Shown one piece after another: positions 9,039 through 19,443 of a stretch of DNA of 64,000 nt. Below the pieces are notes generated by a model. It worked only from the letters and a program-made list of their open reading frames with translations, was not told the DNA's origin and made no database searches. The position numbers and the translations under genes were made by a program. This DNA comes from Chelydra serpentina (taxonomy: Eukaryota; Chordata; Testudines; Chelydridae), in the NCBI GenBank assembly GCA_037349315.1, contig JBAIAC010000035.1:7082501-7146500 (forward strand). Direction: 5' to 3'. The first letter of the stretch is position 1. Every line of letters begins with the position of its first letter.

Positions 9039-10220
9039 ATGCTGCTCGCTCTCACTACCACGTCAAAAGTGGCAGTGGAGTTATTCCTTAAACTACAAAG
9101 GCAAGAGGAGTGTGACATTGATCTCACCACGCGTAGTACGCACAACACGAGATTGCTTGTGGCACTCATGGAGGAGCTAACCACAGTTGAACGCCACTTT
9201 TGGGCTGGGGAAACAAGCACTGAGTGGTGGGATCACATCGTCATGCACGTCTGGGATGACGAGCAGTGGCTGCAGAACTTTCTCACGAGGAAAGCCATAT
9301 TCATGGGACTGTGTGATGAGCTCGCCTCAGCCCTGTGGTGCAAGGACACAAGAATGAGAGCTGTCCTGCCGTTGGAGAAGCACATGGCGATTGCACTGTG
9401 GAAGCTGGGTACTCCAGACTGCTACCTATTGGTCGCTAACGAGTTCGGAGTGGGAAAGTCGACCGTTGGACTTGTGTTGATGGACGTGTGCAGGGCCATT
9501 AATCGCATTCTGCTCCGAAAGACCGTGACTCTGGGCAATGTGTGTGACATTGTGGATGGCTTTGCACAAATGGGCTTCTCTAACAGCGGAGGGGCGATAG
9601 ATAGCACACCTATTCCAATTCTGGCACCAGACCACTTAGCCACCAAGTACATTAATCGAAAGGGGTATTTCTCAATGATTCTCCAGGCGCTTGTGGATCA
9701 CTGTGGGTGTTTCACGGACATTAATGCAGGCTGGTCCAGAAAGGTGCATGACGCACGCATCTTTTGGAACACCGGCTTGTTCGGGAAGCTGCAAGCAGGG
9801 ACTTTTTTCCCGGACCAGAAGATCACCGTAGGGGAAGTCAAAATGCCCATTGTTGATCCTGAGAGACCCTGCCTACCCCTTAATGCTGTGGCTTATGAAG
9901 CATCTTGACAGCAGCAAGGAGCAGTTCAACAACAGGCTGAGCAAATGCAGAATGACTGTTGAGTGTGCTTTTGACTGCTTAAAGGCCGCTGGCGCTGCCT
10001 ATATGGAAAGCTGGACCTGGCCGATGACAATATTCCTATGCTTATAGCCGTGTGCTGTACACTCCATATTTGTAATATTTGTGAAGGGAAGGGTGAAAAC
10101 CTCACTCAGGACTGGACCACTGAGGCTCAGCGTCTGAAGGCTGAATTTGAACAGGCAGAGACCAGGGCTATTAGCGGGGTGCAGCGTGGGGCCATAAGGA
10201 TCAGGGATGCCTTGAGGTGA
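9039..10220 (+). pseudogene. Harbinger transposase (HARBI1-like DDE nuclease), frameshifted
   Basis: This is a remnant of the DDE transposase that cuts and rejoins element ends. The first frame runs from an ATG at 9039 to about 9852. It has the family block GAIDSTPIPI with the first catalytic Asp at 9600-9602, and CGCFTDINAGWSRKVHDARIF with the second Asp at 9717-9719. A one-base shift near 9850-9856 moves the rest into another frame: RDPAYPLMLWLMK, and the probable catalytic Glu in RMTVECAFDCLK (Glu at 9961-9963). A second shift near 10000-10040 leads to the C-terminal part (LIAVCCTLHICNICEGKGENLTQDW) ending at a stop at 10218-10220. All three acidic residues survive, but the protein cannot be made from one frame. 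The upstream 'ctgcag' before 9011 could be a splice acceptor of a 5' exon; not proven. Confidence 0.85.
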
Positions 10221-10849
10221 CAATCTGACACTGAAAGCCACTAATATTTGTTGCTATGCTAGGGAGTGCAGTGCTTGTAATGCTAGGAGGTGATTGGTGC
10301 AGACGCTGCACTATAAAGGTTTAAGAAAATTGCCTGTTGCTTTGCAGGGCTTGGTTTGCTTTCAATTAATGGAATAAAGATTGCTTTCAAACCAAACAAT
10401 TCTTTTATTAAAAAAAAAAACCCCACCAGAGGAGAGAGACAAACCTCCCCCCCCCACATCGGCACTGAGGAGGGTGGGGGAAGGGAGAGGGTCCCAGGAG
10501 GAGGTGGGGTCCCGGGACAGTTAAAGATTTGTGTATGTCCAAGTATCATATCCAACTTTCTCCTCTGGAGTACAGTGCAGTGCGTGCTGTATTTCAGCAG
10601 GGCTAAACTGCAGAGGGATGGGTGTTGAGTGCAGTGGGTACTGGGAGTCCGCAGTGATGGACTGTGATGAGGGGAGGAGTGGAATGCAGCAGGTACAGAC
10701 TGGAGCCAGGTTGATAAGAGTGTCTGGGGGGTGCATGGGAAAGAGTTTTGTGACAGCGGCTGCAGGGGAAGGTGGGCGCGGAGCTGCTTGGTTTGCAGTG
10801 CTAGTAGTGTCTAGAGCGTGTCCGCTTGGCGCCCCATAACGTTTCAGAG

Positions 10850-11640
10850 CTGCTCTGTGGCTTTGTTTTGGCGTGCCGCGTTCTCCTTTCGGTCCCTCTT
10901 CTCGCTATCCCACCACTGCTTCAATTCTTGTTTTTTGGCTTCGGAGTGCATCATGCCGTCACACAGAAAGTCCTCTTCAGTTCTTCGTGGCCGCTTTCTA
11001 ATTCTGCGCAGCTGTTCAGCCGGCGATAACAAAGAGGGAGGCTGGGCTCCCAAGGTCATCTCTGTGAAGCCAAAATGCAACATTTTACAGAAGCAGTATT
11101 GTTTGCAACACACAGATCACTGATTCAGTGATTTAAAACACAGCCACTATTCACATACCTGTCACTAACTGGCTGACCTCAGGCAAGCACTCATGAGCCA
11201 CAAGACCCTCAGACTGGTGAGTAACCACAGGGGCAGGGGTAATCAGTGTTCCAGGACCATACTGTACACTGGGCATGTGGCTCCTGGGGAGAGCCAGCAC
11301 CGTAAGTGGGGCCTTATAATCATTACTGTCCCCACTTTTTCCACAGGCTGTGTTCATTATGGAACATATCTCACTGCTGAGGGTGAGCAGGGAATCAAAG
11401 GAGGGTCTTCTCCAAGCCTGTGGCTTCCACCCTGGCCCTTATGCGGCTCACCTATGTGCAGCAATGATCCGTCCCTCCCCCTCCCACTGTGATGGCAGAG
11501 TGGCGTGGGAAAATTACCTTTAATGGAGCAAGAAACAAAGCAGCTCATCCAAAGAACCTGCGGCAGCGGATTGCCCAGTATTTCCATGAGAGTTTCATGG
11601 AGATCTGAGTCAGATTCCTGTTCCGCCGCTCAGACTAGGC
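10850..11640 (-). pseudogene. Second Harbinger protein gene (MYB-associated type), remnant
   Basis: The minus strand has a charged frame, RIRKRPRRTEEDFLCDGMM then SEAKKQELKQWWDSEKRDRK (about 10847-11070), like the C-terminal helical region of the accessory DNA-binding protein of vertebrate Harbinger elements. A plausible splice acceptor (CTTCACAG on minus) lies just upstream, and an earlier exon-like piece (DLHETLMEILGNPLPQVL) is near 11530-11620. I did not find an intact MYB/SANT domain, so it is probably lost or too decayed to see. The accessory protein normally helps the transposase reach the nucleus and bind the ends. Confidence 0.5.
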
Positions 11641-11827
11641 ATGTGGTGGTACACGCATCATACAGACACATGCCTGCTTTCTGCAACCCTCCTGCCTGCA
11701 ACAGCTCACTTCTGTGATTCCCAAAATCAAAGCCAGTTACCAGAGGCCTCCTCTCCTGTTTGCGCTTTGCCAAGCCCCGACAGCTGTGACTGGCTAGCCT
11801 CCTCCAGGGCAGAGGAGAGCTCGTGGC

Positions 11828-12295
11828 CAGGGCCGTCCCTACCCATATGCAAAGTACGCAGCTGCGTAGGGCACCAGGAAACTTGGGGCACCACATTTCC
11901 TCGTGCCTTGTGCAGCTGCGTACTGCTCCAGTCCCTGCTCCGCCCCAGCCCCGCCTCTTCCCACCCTTGCTCCGCCCCAGCCCCACTCCCACTCCACCCC
12001 TTCCCCAGGCCCCCGCCCCTGCTCCGCACCAGCCGCACCCCTACTCCCCTGAGGACTGCAGCAGAGGTCAGGCCTGCACTCAGCACGTGGTAAGTGGAGT
12101 GACCCAGGCAGGGCCGCCCAGAGGATTCAAGGGGTCTGGGGGAAAGCAGGATTCAGGGGCCCCTCCGCTGAAATGCCACTGAAAGTGGCGCCCAACAAGG
12201 TGGTGGCGATCAAACGCCGAAGTGCCGCTGGAGCACCGGACGTTCCAGGGCCCCAACACGGACGTTGTAGGGCCCCCTTAGGCCCCCAAGGAATT
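11828..12295. mobile_element. Repeat inserted in the Harbinger element
   Basis: Begins 'ccagggccgtccctaccca' and ends near 'aggcccccaaggaattt'. The interior is C-rich with repeated 'cgcagctgcgtagggcacc'-type blocks. It interrupts the minus-strand side of the Harbinger element. I cannot name the family or fix its target duplication. Confidence 0.45.
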
Positions 12296-12624
12296 TAAAG
12301 TGATGGGAGGGGGAGGCTCACGGCTGGTCACCTGAGGGCAGGGCAGTAGAGTTCAAACCAATGACCAGAGAGGTGAGAACGGGCATTGTGGGACACCTCC
12401 CGGCGGCCAGTCGCAGCGCTGTAATCACCATGGTGTCTACACGGGCGCTGCGGCGCTGTAGCCCCGGCGCAGAAAGCTCTATGCCTCTCGTCGGGGTGGC
12501 TTTTTTACAGAGCTGCAACTGCGCGGTTCCCGCGCACGAAGTGGCTTGGCAGTGTGTCCACCTCGGGAGTTACAGCGCAGAAAGCTGCTTTCCTGCGCAG
12601 AAATTTGCCAGGGTAGACCAGGCC

Positions 12625-12815
12625 TAAGCTTGGACAAGTTGCGTATTCTCTCTGTGCTTTGATTCCCTATCTTCTGGTTCTGTGTATTGTATCTCTTTCT
12701 CCTGTCTTGTCTATCTAGATTGTAAGGCTTTCTTTGAGGCAAGGGCTGTCCCCTACTATGTGTTTATGTAGCGTCTAGCACAATGGGGCCCTGATTTTAA
12801 TTGGGGCCTGTTGAT
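12625..12815 (+). repeat. MIR SINE, right part with L2-like tail
   Basis: Continues the MIR begun at 8545: 'taagcttggacaagttgc', then 'ctctgtgctttgattccc', then the tail 'agattgtaaggc' and 'gtctagcacaatggggccc', which resembles the L2-type 3' end typical of MIR. Confidence 0.65.
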
Positions 12816-12825
12816 AGGATTTCCT

Positions 12826-12843
12826 CCCCCCCCCCCCCCCCCC
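12826..12843. repeat. C18 homopolymer
   Basis: Uninterrupted run of 18 C in intron 1. Confidence 0.95.
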
Positions 12844-13127
12844 ACTTCTGAGAGGAGATTCAGACAATGGGTAAATAAAAAACTCAACCTCACGAAGGTT
12901 ATGTGCAAAACAAATATCTTGGTGTCCAAATTGGGGTTTATGCACCCGTTTAGTTGTAGACCCAAGTTAAACCCTCAGGGATTTCATGCATGCTTTTGTA
13001 AATTTGACCCTATAAATACACATTCCATACACTAGTGTTCTGTGATGTCCTATTTACATAGAACCTCACTGAGAGTTTGTGTTGCTCTTCAATGAAAACA
13101 TTCTATAGATTCATAGCACAGTGTACT

Positions 13128-13483
13128 CAGTGGTTCTCAACCAGGGGTACATGTACCTATGGCGGGGCTCTGGGGGTACGTTAGCTCATCTACATATTTG
13201 CCTAGTTTTACAACAGGCTACAAAAAGCACTAGTAAAGTCAGTACAAACTATGTCACATAGGCAATTACTTGTTTACACTGCTCTGTATACTATACGCTG
13301 TTTTATAATTGATGGTAAAAATGAGAAAGTAAGCACTTTTCCAGTAATAGTTTCCTTTGACGCTTTTGTATTTTTGTCTGATTTTGTAAGCGAGTCGTTT
13401 TCAAGTGAGGTGAAACTTAGGGGTGCGCAAGACAAATCAGACTCCTGAAGGGATACAGTAATCTGAAAGATTGAGAGCCACTG
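13128..13483. mobile_element. hAT-like element, non-autonomous
   Basis: The left end CAGTGGTTCTCAACCAGGGG and right end ATTGAGAGCCACTG are mirrored, the terminal style of many vertebrate hAT elements. There is no transposase frame. The flanking 8-mers do not match convincingly, so the insertion is either old or slightly misplaced. Confidence 0.7.
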
Positions 13484-15111
13484 CTCTAATACAATATGTA
13501 TTTAACCATGTCATCCAGGTGTAGTAATATCTCTATTTGCTCCTTAACCAGAAGCTTGAATTCAAAAGGCATAGTTCTCATGCATAGAAGTTTTAATGTG
13601 AGGATTAAAGAAATATTTAGTTGTAAACAGAGCAGGACAGTTTAGTTCACAATAGATTAATTGTTCCTTATTAGCCATATAGTGTTCAGATTAATCAGTT
13701 TAATGCTTAGGAAAATTCAATGGAAGAACCCAACACCCATTTCAGAATTAAAGAGATGCAAATATTTTCCTTACTCCCCGAGATATCTAAATCTAATGAA
13801 TTGATTAAGAATGTGATCATTTACATTCTTGCCCTGGGCAGTTTCATCAATTTTATAATACATGGCTATAAAGCTCTGCAATCCAAACCAATACAAATGT
13901 ATGTACAATTGCAACCACTGCACTGTGTCAATAAAAATACTTTTTCACCCATAGGACCCTAGGGACACTTTCAGCCTTGGTCAGGAGTGCTGGCTTGTCA
14001 GTCTTAAGTGCAAGTCAGCAGCTTGTCTTGAGAGCAGTGACTAATTAGGTGTCCTGTGTCTGGACTGAGTAATGTGGCTGTCCCAGGCTTCTGGACAAGG
14101 GGATTTCTCCTAGCCAGTCAAGATTGACAAAAGTTTTCAACACAGTTTTTTGGGGCATTTTCAGATGACCGATAACCCCTTTGCCTTAGTTCCTTAACTT
14201 GAACAAAACATTTTAATAAATATGTTCCTCTCTCCCCGCTCCCCAACCATAGCCATGTTGGGGGTCTGATTCAAAACCTATTCAGATCAGTAGGAACCTC
14301 TTTATTTACTTTAAGGAACTTTGGATTGGGCTCCTACTGGATAATATTTACAAATCTACTGTTGTGATAGGTGTACTGCATGTGTGCCCTTCTTTTCTCT
14401 AATGGATGTTATAATGCTGTTGTTGTATTACAGACTATTTGAAAAAGAGGCAGCACCATCCATGTTCTGTAACCAAAAAAAAAAAAAAAAGAAGCTTTTA
14501 ACGTATGACCTCTCTCTCTATCTATAAATAGGAGGGTGTTTGGAGAAAACAATTTTAAAACTCAAGCAGTTTTCACCCTTCCATCAAGGGTTGGAATTGT
14601 TCTACTGTGTCCCCGAAACCAACAGAAATATCTACATATATGCAGATAACATGGGCTTAAAAATATACAGTCACGTAATATACCATCAGTGCTATCACCA
14701 TGGATTTATTATGGTGTTTTCTACGGTACATTTTTACATCTCTGTGAATAGGTTGTTTCCCCTGGTTTGTGACAAGCTGGAGGAAAACTTTTGGTCCAAA
14801 TATTCCCAGTTAAAGAATAAGTATCAGTACTGGGCTGATGTCTGCTGAAGGAGGAAAATAAATAGTGCCTAATGTTTTCAGCGTCCCATAAGCTTGTAGA
14901 AAGCAATGTAGCTTATAAGTACACTTGGAAAATGTCATCTAGATGAAATTACTAAAAGGTGGGTGCACAGCGGGTTGAAAGACCATACTCAGTAGTTCTC
15001 AATGGTTTGCTGTCAAAATGGGAGGGCATGTTTAGTGGTGTCCTGCAGGGGTCAGTTCTGGGTCCAGAACTAGTCAATATTTTCATTAATGATTCGGATA
15101 ATGGAGTAGAG

Positions 15112-15996
15112 CAGGGGTGGGCAAACCTTTTGGCTCTAGGGCCACACTGGGTACAGAAATTGTATGGAGGGCCAGGTAGGGAAGGCTGGGAGAGGCTATG
15201 CTGGCTATGCCTCTCCAAACAGCGAGGCGTGGCCTGGCCCCCTGCCCCCTATCCATCCCCCTGGAACCCTCACCCCCATCCAACCCCCCCTGCTCCCCAC
15301 CCCTGACTGCCCCCCCCCCGGGACTCCTGCATCCTATCCAAACACCCCTGCTCTTTGCCCCCTGACCATTCCCCCCGGGACGCCCGTCTCCTATCCAATC
15401 CCCCCTGCTCCCCGCCCCCCTGGGGCCCCTCCACCCCCAATCCAACCCTCCCTGCTCTCCCTTCCCCACATTACTTGTGGGGTGGGGGAAAGGGGGGCTC
15501 AGTCCTTTCCCTGTGCATTTCCCCTGCTCGTTTGGCTGCTTTCCCTGGCAGTCAGGCAGGGCTCACTCCATCTGCACTTGGCTGCTGGGGACAGGAGCCA
15601 AGCATGCTGGGGGCAGAGGGGGGCCCTGGCTTGCTCTGCCCCTGTCCCTGGCAGCAGGGCCCAGGCCCCTTGACCGCCCCTCTGCTCCCCGCCCCCTGAC
15701 CGCACCGCCCTGAAGCACCAGGTCTTGTGGTACTTTAGCCGTGCCGCCCGGCCGGAGCTGTTGCCATGCTGCCCAGGCACTGGGGGAACTGTGACTGCGA
15801 GGGAGGCAAAGAGGGAGGGGAGCAGAAGGGGAGGGGCCAGGGCCTAGCCTCCGCCCTGCTCACCGCACTGTCGGGGAGTTGGGCTGGCTCCTCCGCAAGC
15901 CTGTGTTGACTCTGCTCCCTGGCAGGAGCTCGGGGGCCATAGGGAAGGGTCCTGTGGGCCGGACGTTGCCCGTGGGCCGTAGTTTGTCCCCCTCCG
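15112..15996. mobile_element. hAT-type non-autonomous element nested in CR1 (885 bp)
   Basis: The left end CAGGGGTGGGCAAAC mirrors the right end GTTTGTCCCCCTCCG, flanked by a perfect 8-bp duplication GAGTAGAG (15104-15111 and 15997-16004). The interior is C-rich with degenerate 'ccccctgctccc' repeats; open frames there are composition artefacts. There is no transposase. Confidence 0.85.
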
Positions 15997-16584
15997 GAGT
16001 AGAGAGTATGCTTATAAAATGTGCAGATAGCCCCAAGCTGGAAGGGGTTGTAAGCATTTTGGGGGACAGGTTTAAAATTCAAAATGACCTAGACAAATTG
16101 GAGAATTGGTCTCAATTCAACAAGATGGAATTCAATAAAGACAAGTGCAAAGTACGTCACTTAGGAAGGAAAAATCAAGTGCACGACTACACCCTGGGGA
16201 ATAACTGGCTAGGTGGTAGTACTGCTATAAAGGCTCTGGAGGTTATAGACTGAACACGACTTGTCAATGTGATACAGCTGCGAAAAAGGCTAATGTGAAT
16301 CGGGGGTATATTAACAGGACTCTTGTATGTAAGACACTGGAGGTAATTGTCCCACTCTAGACGGCACTGGTGAGGTCCCAGCTGGAGTAGTGTGTCCAGT
16401 TCTGGGCACCGCAATTTAGGAAGGTGGTGGACGAATTGGAAAGAGTCCAGAGGAGAGCAACAAAAATGATTAAATGTTTAGAAAACCTGACCTATATGGA
16501 AAGGTTGAAAAGACTGGGCCTATTTAGTAGTGAGAAAAGAAGACTCTGGAGACCTCATAACAGTCTCCTAATATGTTAAGGGCT

Positions 16585-16771
16585 CAGGGGTGTGCACAAG
16601 GGGGGCGGGGGGAAAGCAGTAGCATGGTCCCACCCCAATGATTGGCAGGGGCATAACTCCTTCAGGGCTGCAGCAGGGGCACAGAGCTCCTCTGGCCCCT
16701 GGGGCCGTGGTGAGGGCACAGAACGTGTCCCTCAAAAAATGGTCAAATTTAAGTTCCCGCGCACACCCCTG
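16585..16771. mobile_element. hAT-type MITE nested in CR1 (187 bp)
   Basis: The ends CAGGGGTGTGCAC and GCGCACACCCCTG are mirrored. The flanking 8-mers TAAGGGCT and CAAGGGCT agree at 7 of 8. This is independent of the insertion at 15112 because the termini differ. Confidence 0.85.
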
Positions 16772-17261
16772 CAAGGGCTCTTATAAAGAGGACGGTGATC
16801 GATTGTTTTCCATGTCCACTGAAAGTGGGACAAGAAGTAATGACCTTACTCTGCAGCAAGGGAGATTTAGGTTAGAGGTTAGGAAAAGCTTTCAAACTGT
16901 AAGGATAGTTAAGCTCTGGAATAAGCTTCCAGGGAAGATCGTGGAGTTCCCAAAGTTGGTAGCGTCTAAAAACAAGTTGGACAAATGCCTGTAAGGCCTG
17001 GTCTAGGTTTACTTGTCCTGCCACAGTGCAGGGGGCTGGACTTGATGTCTTCTTGAGGTCCCTTCCAGTCCTACATTTCTATTATTCTATGATATATTGT
17101 TCCTCCTTATATTTTTTTTTTAGGCATACACAAAGCTATGGGGATAATTCTGTGTGGCATTCTTGGCCCTTAACTCCTATGTAACCCAATCCCTTGAAGC
17201 AGTGAGTATATATTTGTTTTCTAAATATCTTTTTTTTTTCCTCCCTTCTCCCTCTGGACAG

Positions 17262-17331
17262 AAACTGGGTGAAGGATTAGCCAAGCTGCGGACAGTGCGA
17301 GAGGCTCCATCTGAATGTGTCTGCCCACCAG
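17262..17331 (+). CDS. COL23A1: COL23A1 exon 2: stalk with furin-like site, lead into collagen domain
   Basis: Seventy bases encode KLGEGLAKLRTVREAPSECV then CPP and the first base of a Gly codon. This is very close to the COL23A1 stalk before the first triple helix; the REAPSECVCPPG block is diagnostic. RTVR followed by E fits the minimal furin pattern R-x-x-R, in the region where family members are shed from the cell surface. The two Cys (SECVC) are placed where neighbouring chains could be disulphide-linked. The acceptor has a long T/C tract ending GGACAG; the donor is CAG|GTATGT, close to ideal. Exon 1 ends in phase 0 and this exon starts in phase 0 and ends in phase 1, so the joined frame reads FRE-KLGEG without a stop. 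Exon 3 should start with two bases completing Gly. Confidence 0.92.
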
Positions 17332-19141
17332 GTATGTGGAACAGTGACATCTTATTTATACCATTACCACCAAAGTTTGACTGTTGGTAAATTGTTGACA
17401 GTCTTACTGGGTTAATACTACCCACATTCCTCTTTTCTTTTAGCTGCTCCTTTTGTATTAAATGGAATATGCTAACGAGTTTAAATACCTCCAAAGATGA
17501 CGTGCCCTCTTCTGATCAACTGGATTAACTTTCCTTGGCTTGCATTTGTGTGTTTACATGACTATGGTGTTTGGGGCTTGAATGGGGGAGCTGTGTGCAC
17601 TATTAAATAACTGTTTACTCTAACAGATCTACTGACCTGTGTGCCCTACACAGTCCGCTGAAAGACATTCAGAAAAAGACACGTCAAAACCTCTGCAGTT
17701 TAAACATCAGTGTGGTAATTAAAAGCTGTGTATCACCACCTCTTTTTAAGATGCCAGAGTGGCTTCTCCAGCATTGCTCTGCATATGAAAACTCTCATTG
17801 ACTGTTTAAATTCCCTCACACAGTTTAATGAACTTCCTAGACAATCAAGGTCTTCCTGTTTTGTTTTGAAAGAGCACCCTCTTTAGAAACAATAAACATC
17901 TTCAGTTAGTCTGCGTGGGAATCACATTTACACAAATACACTCGAAATATTCAGCTGTTATAGAAAATCATTCATGTGATTCGCCTTATGGAGCATTTCT
18001 AATTTTTTTTGCACAGATGTGTTGTGAAGAGGAGCTAGATTGCACAATGTTTGATGATGGGAAATGCACGGAAGTGCTATATTTTCTTTAAAACATGTAT
18101 TCAATCATTATTGACTATAATCAACATTGACTGTAATCTCTTTAGAACAATATGGAAAGCCTACAGTATGCAGAGCTGTCTGTACATTGTGCACGGAGGG
18201 ATAATTTTAACATTTGAGGTCAAAAGCTTCCATATGAGTGTATTTTAGTCTTGTAGAGAAATCAAAGTCTACCTAAATAGCACTGATTAAGACGAAATTA
18301 CTTTTGTCTAAAAAGCTGAAAGTTCCAGTATTTGGAAACACAATAGATAAAAAATGTATTCTGGGAGTTTCCCAACATACTGGACATGAAAACTATCACA
18401 GTCTGGCTCCCAGCGTTATTCCTTACTCATGAGACAAAAATGGTGGTGTTTTTTCCTTTTGATGTTAAGCCTTAAAATTATGCATAATAGTCTATAAAAT
18501 ATTTGACTCATGGCTCTGTTAAATGCATTAACGCAATTGTAGTAATTTTATTTAATTTATTTGCTAGTGGTTAGCTAACGTGAACGGCCTTTATGCTCCA
18601 TGTCTGGGCTGATTGTCTTGCAACCAGACTAGATTAGTTGAGAAATAAATCAGGGTTATTTCAGCCCATATCAGAATGTCAGGAAAAGTCTGGAAGAAAG
18701 GCCTTTTATTTTTCTCATGCACATTTTGGCTCAGAGGAGGGAAAATTAACTTTATTCCCTTGGTGTTCCCAACTAACAATAGCTGACCTGATGCTCTTCA
18801 TCTCTGTTCTGTGCATTCTTTCTCCTGACAAGGCAAATTATCTCCTTGGGACCAGAACTCTGGGGATCTGGGTGCACACAGCTCACTGCAGGATTGAGGT
18901 CTTGAGCTGCAAAATTTGTTAACCAGAGTACTTGTAATCAGGAAGGTTCTGATTCCTGCTGAGTTAAGTGTTAAGCACTGAAAAAGTACAAAAGGCAACT
19001 GAGATCCAAGAGTCTCTTTTGTCGCATGGGTGAGCCATCACTCTGTTAAAGGGCCTATGGATTTGTTTGGATGAGTGGGGGAAGAGATTCAAAATAAGTT
19101 TTCTATGTGCTGGTGAAATACTTCTTGCAATCAGAGTAGAG
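17332..19141. other. Intron 2 segment, nothing recognised
   Basis: AT-rich single-copy-looking DNA. I see no repeat family, RNA gene or supported ORF. Confidence 0.5.
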
Positions 19142-19144
19142 TAA

Positions 19145-19440
19145 GGCTATGGCTACACTGGCACTTTACAGCGCTGCAACTTTCTCGCTCAAGGGGTGTG
19201 AAAAAACATCCCCCTGAGCGCAGCAAGTTACAGCGCTGTAACGCGCCAGTGTAAACAGTGCCCTAGTGCTGGGAGCCGTGCTCCCAGCGCTGTAAACTAA
19301 TCCCCTCGTGGAGGTGGAGTACCTGCAGTGCTGGGAGAGCTCTCTCCCAGTGCTGGCGCGTGACCACACTTGCACTTCAAAGCGCTGCCGCGGGAGCGCT
19401 CCCGCAGCAGCACTTTGAAGTTTGGAGTGTAGCCAAAGCC
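19145..19440. mobile_element. PIF/Harbinger-type MITE (296 bp)
   Basis: The left end GGCTATGGCTACACT and right end AGTGTAGCCAAAGCC are mirrored, with TAA duplications at 19142-19144 and 19441-19443. The interior has many 'cagcgctg' blocks and self-complementary stretches, as in the ends of the full Harbinger element at 8644, whose derivative it may be. Confidence 0.88.
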
Positions 19441-19443
19441 TAA

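Larger units (their letters stand above)
8644..12624. mobile_element. PIF/Harbinger DNA transposon, ~4 kb, decayed
   Basis: The left end GGGTATGTCTACACTGGCA mirrors the right end TGCCAGGGTAGACCAGGCC, and both flanks carry the 3-bp target duplication TAA (8641-8643 and 12625-12627), as known for PIF/Harbinger. It has the two-gene layout of the superfamily: a transposase on + (about 9039-10220) and a second, MYB-associated type frame on minus (about 10850-11640). Another repeat interrupts it at about 11828-12295. The host site was a MIR, whose two halves rejoin when the element is removed. Confidence 0.88.
14930..17098 (+). mobile_element. CR1 LINE copy, 5'-truncated, with two nested hAT-type insertions
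   Basis: Three CR1 pieces in order: 14930-15111, 15997-16584 and 16772-17098. The first holds a reverse-transcriptase motif (GVLQGSVLGPELVNIFINDSD). The second continues the ORF2 C-terminal part with several stops ('ggaattcaataaagacaagtg', 'ggaaagagtccagaggagag'). The third ends in the CR1 tail 'ggacttgatgtcttcttgag' ... 'ttctattattctatga'. Removing the insertions at 15112 and 16585 restores continuity. The copy is dead. Confidence 0.85.
5436..17261 (+). other. COL23A1: COL23A1 intron 1 (11,826 bp)
   Basis: Phase-0 intron with donor GTGAGT and a long pyrimidine tract ending CTCTGGACAG. It holds a MIR-like piece near 5880-6050, a TATC microsatellite, a retroposed ribozyme-motif repeat, a ~4-kb Harbinger transposon nested in MIR, a hAT element, and a CR1 with two hAT-type insertions ending 163 bp before exon 2. 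I recognise nothing in 6060-7440, 7741-8540 or 13490-14930 beyond an A16 run at 14475-14490. Confidence 0.8.

Noticed and set aside
15086..15780. Pro-rich open frames in the 15-kb region
   Set aside because: They lie in the C-rich interior of a non-autonomous hAT-type element.
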